Below, piece by piece: positions 24,390 to 36,393 of a stretch of 36,393 nucleotides of DNA. The notes beneath the pieces were generated by a model that was not told the origin of the DNA, ran no database searches, and saw only the letters and a program-made list of their open reading frames with translations. Each line of letters starts with the position of its first letter. The stretch's first letter is position 1. Where the stretch lies: positions 1 to 36,393 of the forward strand of contig NZ_QFRW01000316.1 of assembly GCF_003265355.1 (NCBI RefSeq), written 5' to 3'. This DNA is from Glycomyces dulcitolivorans (GTDB lineage: Bacteria > Actinomycetota > Actinomycetes > Mycobacteriales > Micromonosporaceae). The translations under genes were made by a program, and so were the position numbers.

Positions 24390-25094
24390 ATGACTCCCAA
24401 CGGCTTCCCGAAGTCCCGCTTGGCACTCGTACTGGCGGTCCTGGTCCCGCTGGGGGTCCTCGGCGACGCGCTGTGGGTCCGCCTCGCCGCCCCCGGGACC
24501 CCGCCCTGGCAGGGCCTGGACGAGTCCTGGAACGACCTGGTCGGCGGGCCCGCCGACGGCCTGCGCTGGCAGCTCGCCCAGCTCCTCAACCGCCTCGGCG
24601 GCGAACCGGGCCTCGCGCTCCTGGCGATCGCCGTGGTCGCGCTGCTCATCGCCCGGCGCTGGCGCTCGGCGGTGTTCGCGTGCGCGGCCGTGGCCGCGAC
24701 CTCGCTCGTGGTCGAGCTGATCAAGCTGGTCGGCGAGCGCCCGCGGCCCCTGGACGTCATGGTGGACACCGGTTCCTGGGCGTTCCCGTCCGGGCACTCG
24801 GCCCGCATGGCCGCGTTCGTGGTGATCGTCGCGGTCGTGTGGATCCCGGCGCGGCACCTGCGGGCCTGGTGGCCGGTCGCGGTGTTCCTGACCGTGCTCA
24901 TGATGGGCGCGCGCACCTGGCAGCACGCGCACTGGCTCACCGACACGATCGGCGGCGCCGCGACCGGCTGGGCCGTGGCCGCGCTCGTGTGGCGGGTCTG
25001 CACGCCGCTGCTCGACCGGGAGCGGGCCGAGCGCGAGGCCGTCGACGCCCCGGCCGTCGTGGAACCCGCGGCGGGCGAGGAGCACTTAAGCTGA
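24390..25094 (+). CDS. PAP2 superfamily membrane phosphatase
   Basis: The 234-residue integral membrane protein has about five hydrophobic helices and the full phosphatidic-acid-phosphatase signature. Motif 1 is K112...R119-P120 (KLVGERPRP), motif 2 is PSGH at 133-136, and motif 3 is R175...H181...D185 (ARTWQHAHWLTD). It should dephosphorylate a lipid phosphate such as undecaprenyl pyrophosphate or phosphatidic acid at the membrane; which one is not decidable. Its position just after a PBP-like protein fits a cell-envelope role. The start is ATG 24390 behind a leaderless-type -10. The penultimate sense codon is TTA (Leu), which is rare here, but the bases also form the TAAGCT -10 element of the next gene. 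Confidence 0.88.
   Translation: MTPNGFPKSRLALVLAVLVPLGVLGDALWVRLAAPGTPPWQGLDESWNDLVGGPADGLRWQLAQLLNRLGGEPGLALLAIAVVALLIARRWRSAVFACAAVAATSLVVELIKLVGERPRPLDVMVDTGSWAFPSGHSARMAAFVVIVAVVWIPARHLRAWWPVAVFLTVLMMGARTWQHAHWLTDTIGGAATGWAVAALVWRVCTPLLDRERAEREAVDAPAVVEPAAGEEHLS
25087..25092 (+). promoter_or_regulatory. -10 element overlapping the PAP2 stop
   Basis: TAAGCT (TAnnnT) covers the last two codons of the PAP2 gene. Transcription would begin near 25099 and give the next gene a leader of about 29 nt. Confidence 0.4.
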
Positions 25095-25127
25095 GGGCGT
25101 GCCAGGAACGACCGAGAGGTGCCCGTG

Positions 25128-25568
25128 ATGTCCACACCCGACCCGCTCAACCCCGAGCAGCAGCCGCACCAGCCGCCCCCGCAGCCGCCCGCCCCGCCGT
25201 ACGCGCCCTACGGGGCCTATCCGCCGCCGCCGTACGGCTACCCGTACGTCCCGCCGCCGCCGATCAACGGGATGTCGATCGCCGCGCTCGTCCTCGGCAT
25301 CGTCGGGGCGTGCAACCCCATCGGCGTCCTCGGCCTCATCTTCGGCATGATCGCCAAGCGCCAGATCGCCGAGACCGGCGAAGGCGGCTCGGGCTTCGCG
25401 ACCGCCGGGGTCGTCCTCGGCTGGATCGGCGTCGCCTCGATCGTGTTCTGGATCCTCTACTTCGTGTTCTGGGTGAGCATGTTCGGCGCCATGGTGAACG
25501 AGCTCGACGACCTGCCCACCGACGACTCGACCTGGGACTACGCGATCACGCTGCTCGGTCTCTTCTGA
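25128..25568 (+). CDS. DUF4190 proline-rich membrane protein
   Basis: The 146-residue product starts with about 50 residues of Pro, Gln and Tyr repeats (PPPYGYPYVPPPP) facing the cytoplasm. Two transmembrane helices in the DUF4190 pattern follow: INGMSIAALVLGIVGACNPIGVLGLIFGMIAKRQI, and GFATAGVVLGWIGVASIVFWILYF. The tail is short and acidic. Such proteins are abundant in actinomycetes and have no known reaction. The proline-rich head may bind partner proteins. ATG 25128 has GAGAGG about 7 nt upstream; an in-frame GTG at 25119 is an alternative. The last 23 nt overlap the convergent DUF2568 gene. Confidence 0.85.
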   Translation: MSTPDPLNPEQQPHQPPPQPPAPPYAPYGAYPPPPYGYPYVPPPPINGMSIAALVLGIVGACNPIGVLGLIFGMIAKRQIAETGEGGSGFATAGVVLGWIGVASIVFWILYFVFWVSMFGAMVNELDDLPTDDSTWDYAITLLGLF

Positions 25569-25953
25569 CGTAGGTCGTCACCGCGGTGTTCGCCGCCGCG
25601 AGCACCGCGAACGCGATCGCCGCGGCCGGCAGGCCCAGTCCCCACAGCGCGGCCGCGCCCGACCCGAACGCGACCGCCTTGACCGCGACCGTGCCGGCCG
25701 TCGGCAGCGGCACGCGGGCCTTCGGCGACGCGAACGCGCCCCACAGGACGATCAGCCCGCCCACGGCGGCGACGGCGATCAGCAGCCGCGTCCACAGCGC
25801 GTCGTCGAGGGCGAGGGCCCACCAGGCGACGAACACGAGCATGGCCATTTCGAGCGCGAACGCGAGGAACGCGTTGCCCATCACGAGGTTGCGCAGCACC
25901 CCGCTGTACCGTTCCCATTCGGGACGGAACTGGGGAGGATTCGGTTGGGTCAC
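25546..25953 (-). CDS. DUF2568 (YrdB-like) four-helix membrane protein
   Basis: The 135-residue product has a short hydrophilic N-terminus (TQPNPPQFRPEWERYSGVLR) and about four hydrophobic helices. These contain LAFALEMAMLVFVAWWAL, the WGAFASPKARVPLP loop, and AVAFGSGAAALWGLGLPAAA, the pattern of DUF2568 proteins. Function is unknown. GTG 25953 gives the family-like length. The frame continues upstream to 26352, but that part is arginine/proline-rich shadow sequence that runs into the kinase gene. It is divergent from the histidine kinase, with 115 nt between starts, and converges with the DUF4190 gene. Confidence 0.8.
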   Translation of the reverse strand: MTQPNPPQFRPEWERYSGVLRNLVMGNAFLAFALEMAMLVFVAWWALALDDALWTRLLIAVAAVGGLIVLWGAFASPKARVPLPTAGTVAVKAVAFGSGAAALWGLGLPAAAIAFAVLAAANTAVTTYVRRDRAA

Positions 25954-26068
25954 CCGAACATGATGGACCTTCCTGGTCCGGTGGGGCGCGCTGGGTGCGA
26001 CCAAAGTCGGAGGCCGGTTCCCCTCCTGGACTGAGGCCGCGGGCGCCCGCACGTGATGGGATGGGGGC

Positions 26069-27232
26069 ATGACCAGTCCGCCCGGCCTCCTCAGACGCGT
26101 CCGCAGAGGCGACCTCGTCGCCGCCGTGCTCCTGTTCGCGATCGGCGCGGTCCTGATCGGACTCGGCAGCTTCGAGCGGTACCTGGAGGGCGTCCCGGTC
26201 CTGGTGCGCCTGATCCCGCTGGCGCTGACCTGCATCGGCGTGGTGATCCGGCGGGCCGCGCCGGGCTGGTGCCTCGCGCTCGGCGCGGCCGGCATCGGCA
26301 TCGAGATCGGCATCGGGCTCACCTTCGCCACGGTCTGCGTCTTCACCGACAACCTCTACGCGTTCGCGCGCTACGGGCCCCGCCGCGGGGTGCGCGTGCT
26401 CATCCCGGCCGTGACCGTGGGCGTGGTCCTCCTCGGCGGGCTCACCTACCTCGACGGCGCCGAGGCGGTCGGGGTGCTCACCACGATCGCGGTCGGCGCG
26501 GTGGTCCTGCTGTCGCCGGTCGCGACCGGCGTGATCGTGCGCCAGGCCCACGACCGGGCCGAGCTGGAGCGCGAGCGCGCCGAGCAGGCGGTGCGCCTGG
26601 CCGACGTGCGCCGCCGTGAGGCCGTCCTGCGCGAGCGCACCGTCATGGCCCGCGAGCTGCACGACACGGTCGCGAACTACCTCTCGGCGATCGCGCTCCA
26701 GTCCACGGCCCTCCAGTCCCGCAAGGACCTCGACTCCGAGAAGGTGCGCGCCTCGATCGACGCGATCCGCACCTCCAGCGTCGACGGCCTCGCCGAGCTG
26801 CGCCGCATCATCGGGATCCTGCGGGCCGGGGACGAGGGGGAGGAGCTGGCGTCGTTCCGGATCGACCAGATCCCCGAGCTGGCCGAGCGGATGCGCGCGG
26901 TCGGCCTCAAGGTCGACTTCCACGTCGAGGGCGAGGCGCGCGACCTGCCCGGCGAGGTCGAGCTGACCGCGTACCGGGTCGTCCAGGAGGCGCTCACGAA
27001 CGCCCTCAAGCACGGCTGCGACGCCGAGACGACCGTGGCGTTCGCGCCGGGGACGCTCGTCGTCACGATCGTGAACGCCTTGGGGGACAAGGGGGAAGCC
27101 GTCCCCGGCGCCGGGTCGGGTCTGATCGGGATGACCGAGCGGGTCCGCATACTGGGCGGTAAGGTGCACGCCGGGCCGGACGGCGGGAAATGGACGGTCC
27201 GAGCCGAGATCCCGACAGGAGTAACTGAATGA
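26069..27232 (+). CDS. NarL/DesK-type sensor histidine kinase
   Basis: The 387-residue kinase has about five transmembrane helices in the first 155 residues, with almost no extracellular loop. This suggests it senses the membrane or an intramembrane signal. A coiled linker (about 160-190) is followed by the HisKA_3 dimerisation helix with phospho-acceptor H198 in ARELHDTVANYLSAIALQS. The ATPase domain has the N-box EALTNALKHG and the G-box GAGSGLIGMTERVRILGG. It should autophosphorylate H198 and pass the phosphate to the response regulator, whose ATG overlaps its stop codon. The usual HDVVAH motif is HDTVAN here, a mild variation. The stimulus is unknown. Confidence 0.92.
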   Translation: MTSPPGLLRRVRRGDLVAAVLLFAIGAVLIGLGSFERYLEGVPVLVRLIPLALTCIGVVIRRAAPGWCLALGAAGIGIEIGIGLTFATVCVFTDNLYAFARYGPRRGVRVLIPAVTVGVVLLGGLTYLDGAEAVGVLTTIAVGAVVLLSPVATGVIVRQAHDRAELERERAEQAVRLADVRRREAVLRERTVMARELHDTVANYLSAIALQSTALQSRKDLDSEKVRASIDAIRTSSVDGLAELRRIIGILRAGDEGEELASFRIDQIPELAERMRAVGLKVDFHVEGEARDLPGEVELTAYRVVQEALTNALKHGCDAETTVAFAPGTLVVTIVNALGDKGEAVPGAGSGLIGMTERVRILGGKVHAGPDGGKWTVRAEIPTGVTE

Positions 27233-27870
27233 CTAGAGTTCTGCTGGCCGACGACCATGCGGCCGTGCGCGCCGGGCTGCGGATGCTCCTCGACAGCGCC
27301 GACGACATCGAGGTGGTCGGCGAGGCCGCCGACGGCGTCGAGGCGGTCGCGCTCGCGAGGGAACTCCACCCCGATGTGGTCGTCATGGACGTGCGGATGC
27401 CCCGCAAGGACGGCATCGCCGCGGCCGCCGAGCTGCGCGGCACCGCCGACGTCCTCGTCCTCACCTCATACGGCGACGACGCGAACGTCTTCGACGCGCT
27501 CCGCGCCGGCGCGAGCGGGTTCCTGCTCAAGGACGCCGACGCCGAGACCCTCGTGGAGGCTGTCCGCACCATCGCGCGCGGGGACGGCCTCATCTCGCCC
27601 GCGGTCACCCGCGGCCTCATCGCCGAGTTCGCGCGCTCGCGCCCGGCCTATGCTCCGATCGAGGTCGACGGCGCGGGCGTGGCGAGCCTGACCCCGCGCG
27701 AGACCGAGGTGCTGGCCCTCATCGGCGAGGGCATGTCGAACGCCGAGATCGCCGCCGAGCTCGGCATGGCCGAAGCCACGGTGAAATCCCACGTCACGCG
27801 CGTCCTCGCGAAACTCGGCCTCACGAGCCGCGTCCAAGCCGCAATCTTTGCGCGCGAGCAGGCACGCTGA
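27229..27870 (+). CDS. NarL/LuxR-family response regulator
   Basis: The 213-residue regulator has a receiver domain (1-120) with acidic pair D8/D9 (LLADDH), phospho-acceptor D54 in VVMDVRMP, the switch T in VLVLTSYGDD, and K in GFLLKDAD. A LuxR-type helix-turn-helix is at about 150-205 (LTPRETEVLALIGEGMSNAEIAAELGMAEATVKSHVTRVLAKLGL). Phosphorylation by the coupled kinase (4-nt overlap, ATGA) should allow DNA binding. Targets may include the neighbouring envelope genes or its own operon, but no binding site can be identified. No clear terminator follows before the argC promoter. Confidence 0.95.
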   Translation: MTRVLLADDHAAVRAGLRMLLDSADDIEVVGEAADGVEAVALARELHPDVVVMDVRMPRKDGIAAAAELRGTADVLVLTSYGDDANVFDALRAGASGFLLKDADAETLVEAVRTIARGDGLISPAVTRGLIAEFARSRPAYAPIEVDGAGVASLTPRETEVLALIGEGMSNAEIAAELGMAEATVKSHVTRVLAKLGLTSRVQAAIFAREQAR

Positions 27871-27968
27871 GAGCAGGGCGGGGCCTTGGCGGCCAGCGGC
27901 CATCTACGCCCGCGAACAGGGGCGATAGTCACATCCCACGACGCGGAATACCGCTTTCCACCTCCGTC

Positions 27969-28002
27969 TGAATGCTGATACAGTTCTCTGCATAGTCATT
28001 CA
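27969..28002. promoter_or_regulatory. Tandem ARG boxes over the argC promoter
   Basis: Two imperfect palindromes fit the ArgR half-site pattern TGnAT-N4-ATnCA: TGAAT-GCTG-ATACA (27969-27982) and TGCAT-AGTC-ATTCA (27989-28002). Their centres are 20 bp apart, close to the two-turn spacing of paired ARG boxes in other bacteria. A -10 candidate TACAGT (27979-27984) lies between them, with TTTCCA (27955-27960) as a weak -35. ArgR-arginine bound here would block polymerase and repress the whole operon. Confidence 0.8.
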
Positions 28003-28017
28003 AGACGGAGGTTTCCA

Positions 28018-29031
28018 GTGACGTTCAAGGTCGCCGTGGCGGGTGCCAGCGGCTACGCGGGAGGCGAGGTGCTGCGGCTGCTGGCCGACCACCCGCAGCT
28101 CGACGTCGTCGCCGCGGGCGCGCACAGCAACGCCGGTGAGTACATCACCGCAGTCCACCCCCACCTCTCCGCGTACGGCGACCGACGTTTCACCCCGACC
28201 TCCCCGGAGGCCTTCGCCGAGGCCGACCTGGTGATCATGACCCTCCCGCACGGCCAGTCCGCCGCGCTCGCCGCCCAGCTGCCCGCCGGGCAGAAGGTCG
28301 TCGACCTCGGCGCCGACCACCGGCTCGAAGACGCCGCCGCCTGGGAGTCCTACTACTCCGGCCCCCACGCCGGCGCCTGGACCTACGGCCTCCCCGAGCT
28401 CCCCGGCCAGCGCGAGAAGATCGCCGCGGCCGACCGGGTCGCCGCGACCGGCTGCTACGCCGTCGCGACCATCCTCGCGCTGCGGCCGCTCCTGGACGCC
28501 GGGATCGCCTCGCCCGAGGACGTCGTCGTCATCGCCGCCTCCGGCACCTCCGGGGCCGGGAACGCCCCCAAGAAGAACCTCCTCGCCTCCGAGGTCACCG
28601 GTTCGATCAGCGCCTACAAGGTCGGCGCCCACCAGCACGTCCCCGAGATCAAGCAGGCCAGCGGCGCCGCGTCGGTCTCGATGACCCCGCTGCTCGCGCC
28701 GATGTCGCGCGGCATCCTCTCCACGGTGACCGCCAAGGCGACCGCCGAGGTCACCGCCGCCGATGTGCGTGCGGCCCTTGCGAAGGCCTACGACGGCGAG
28801 CACTTCGTGCACGTCCTGCGCGAGGGCCAGTGGCCCGCGACCGCCTCGGTCTACGGCACCAACGCCGTCCAGCTCCAGGGCACCGTCGACAAGGACTCCG
28901 GCCGGATCGTCGTCACCTCGGCCATCGACAACCTCGGCAAGGGCGCGGCCGCGCAGGTCGTGCAGTGCGCGAACCTCATGCTCGGCCTCCCCGAGGCCGC
29001 CGGACTCACCGTGAACGGGGTAGCGCCGTGA
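28018..29031 (+). CDS. argC: N-acetyl-gamma-glutamyl-phosphate reductase
   Basis: The 337-residue enzyme reduces N-acetylglutamyl phosphate to the semialdehyde with NADPH. The N-terminal Rossmann motif is [18 protein letters not shown] (5-22). The catalytic cysteine is C146 in [14 protein letters not shown], and the substrate loop contains [15 protein letters not shown]. Length is normal. GTG 28018 has GGAGG 6 nt upstream. It is the first gene of the arginine operon, directly behind the tandem ARG boxes. Its stop codon overlaps the argJ start (GTGA). Confidence 0.97.
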   Translation: MTFKVAVAGASGYAGGEVLRLLADHPQLDVVAAGAHSNAGEYITAVHPHLSAYGDRRFTPTSPEAFAEADLVIMTLPHGQSAALAAQLPAGQKVVDLGADHRLEDAAAWESYYSGPHAGAWTYGLPELPGQREKIAAADRVAATGCYAVATILALRPLLDAGIASPEDVVVIAASGTSGAGNAPKKNLLASEVTGSISAYKVGAHQHVPEIKQASGAASVSMTPLLAPMSRGILSTVTAKATAEVTAADVRAALAKAYDGEHFVHVLREGQWPATASVYGTNAVQLQGTVDKDSGRIVVTSAIDNLGKGAAAQVVQCANLMLGLPEAAGLTVNGVAP

Positions 29032-30178
29032 CCGTCACCACCGCGAAGGGCTTCAAGGCCTCCGGCGTCACCGCGGGCCTCAAGGCCTCCGGAAAGCCCG
29101 ACATGGCCCTGGTCGTCAACGACGGCCCGCTCCAGGTCGCCGCGGGCCGCTTCACCGGCAACCGCGTCAAGGCCGCCCCGGTCAAGTGGTCCCAGCAGGT
29201 CCTCACCACCGGCGCGCTCAAGGCCGTGGTCCTCAACTCCGGCGGCGCGAACGCCTGCACCGGGCCCGAGGGCTTCCAGGACACGCACGCCACCGCAGAG
29301 AAGACCGCCGCGGCCCTCGGCTGCGGCGCAATCGAAGTCGCGGTCTGCTCGACCGGGCTCATCGGCGAGCGGCTCCCCATGGGCAAGCTCCTGCCGGGCG
29401 TCGACGCGGCCGCCGCCGCGCTCGCCCCGGACGGCGGCGTCCAGGCCTCCTACGCGATCATGACCACCGACACCTTGCCGAAGAACGCCGCGATCACCAC
29501 CGCCGCGGGCTGGACCGTCGGCGGCATCGCCAAGGGCGCGGGCATGCTCGCCCCCGGCCTGGCGACGATGCTCGTCGTCCTCACCACCGACGCGGTCGTC
29601 GACGCCCCGCTGGCCGACACCGCGCTCGGCACCGCCTGCCGGTACTCGTTCGACCGGCTCGACTCGGACGGCTCGATGTCGACCAACGACACCGTGCTCC
29701 TGCTCGCCTCGGGCGCCTCCGGCGTCGAGGCCGAGGCCGACGAGTTCATCTCCGCGCTCACCGACCTTTGCCGGGACCTCGCGCACCAGCTCCTGTCGGA
29801 CGCCGAGGGCTCCACGAAGGACGTCGCGATCACCGTCTCGGGCGCCGCGACCGAGGACGACGCCGTCGAGGTCGCCCGGATCGTCGCCCGCGACAGCCTC
29901 GTCAAGACCGCCCTGTTCGGCTCCGACCCGAACTGGGGCCGCATCCTCGCCGCCGTCGGCACCTCCAAGGCGCCCTTCGACGCCGACGCGGTCGACGTCG
30001 CCGTCAACGGCGTGTGGATCTGCAAGGCCGGCGCCGCGGGCGAGCCGCGCGACCTGGTCGACCTCAAGGGCCGCGACGTGAAGATCGACATCGAGCTCCA
30101 CCACGGCGCCGCGTCGGCCACGATCTGGACCAACGACCTGTCCCACGACTACGTTCACGAGAACTCGGCGTACAGCAC

Positions 30179-30182
<4 letters not shown>
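29028..30182 (+). CDS. argJ: Bifunctional ornithine acetyltransferase / N-acetylglutamate synthase
   Basis: The 384-residue precursor moves the acetyl group from N-acetylornithine to glutamate, recycling it, and in bifunctional forms also makes N-acetylglutamate from acetyl-CoA. It is a self-cleaving protein. The autoproteolysis site is the Ala-Thr bond in [23 protein letters not shown], whose Thr becomes the nucleophile. Other signatures are [36 protein letters not shown], and [15 protein letters not shown] near the C-terminus. No argE is needed downstream. GTG 29028 overlaps the argC stop, and the TGA overlaps the argB ATG. Confidence 0.96.
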
Positions 30183-36356
<6,174 letters not shown>

Positions 36357-36372
36357 GACGAACATGGAGAGC

Positions 36373-36393
36373 GGCCCGCGCGATGCGCGGGCC
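36373..36393 (+). terminator. Terminator hairpin of the arginine operon
   Basis: GGCCCGCGC pairs perfectly with GCGCGGGCC over a GAT loop, 17 nt after the argH stop. The window ends with the stem, so a following T-tract cannot be seen. Confidence 0.7.

Overview
The window is a chromosomal segment of a very GC-rich actinomycete. The evidence is near-universal G/C at third codon positions, frequent GTG starts, a SigE-family sigma factor, an ATC-initiated infC, and a pheST - argCJBDFRGH neighbourhood. That order is familiar from Mycobacterium, Micromonosporales and Glycomycetales; I cannot name the genus. No prophage, insertion sequence, CRISPR array or rRNA is visible.

Layout. Positions 1-3000: a SigE-type sigma factor (minus) with the start of a downstream partner, a secreted protein that resembles the flanks of actinobacterial S8 peptidases without the protease domain, and tRNA-Val(UAC). 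Positions 3000-10400: a DsbA/FrnE-like oxidoreductase, an aeRF1-like (baeRF/VLRF1) protein, a near-consensus iron box next to a hairpin, an operator-controlled FAD monooxygenase, two tandem endonuclease/exonuclease/phosphatase (EEP) proteins (the first Tat-exported, behind a PHO-box-like repeat), an FMO-like flavoprotein and a DUF3291 protein. Positions 10400-15000: aconitase and an aminopeptidase P. Positions 15000-16300: a toxin-antitoxin-like pair with a degraded PIN-like active site, and a small PH-domain membrane protein.

Positions 16300-22740 carry translation genes: a structured, about 490-nt infC leader with an intrinsic terminator inside it, infC-rpmI-rplT, a SpoU/TrmH methyltransferase, a leaderless 17-codon ORF, then pheST. 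Positions 22800-27900 sit between pheT and argC: a membrane-anchored penicillin-binding-protein-like protein in which all three transpeptidase motifs are lost, a PAP2 phosphatase, a DUF4190 protein, a DUF2568 protein and a NarL-type two-component system. Positions 27960-36393 hold the complete argCJBDFRGH operon. Every gene junction in it overlaps by 1 or 4 nt, two tandem ARG boxes lie at the argC promoter, and a terminator hairpin closes the window.

The arginine operon converts N-acetylglutamyl phosphate to arginine and encodes its own repressor. ArgJ recycles the acetyl group, so no argE is needed here. The observations most worth following up are the catalytically dead PBP-like protein, the protease-less S8-like secreted protein, the infC leader, the PHO-box/EEP arrangement, the orphan iron box, and a repeated leaderless-promoter pattern (TAnnnT, 6-7 nt, start codon) at five places.
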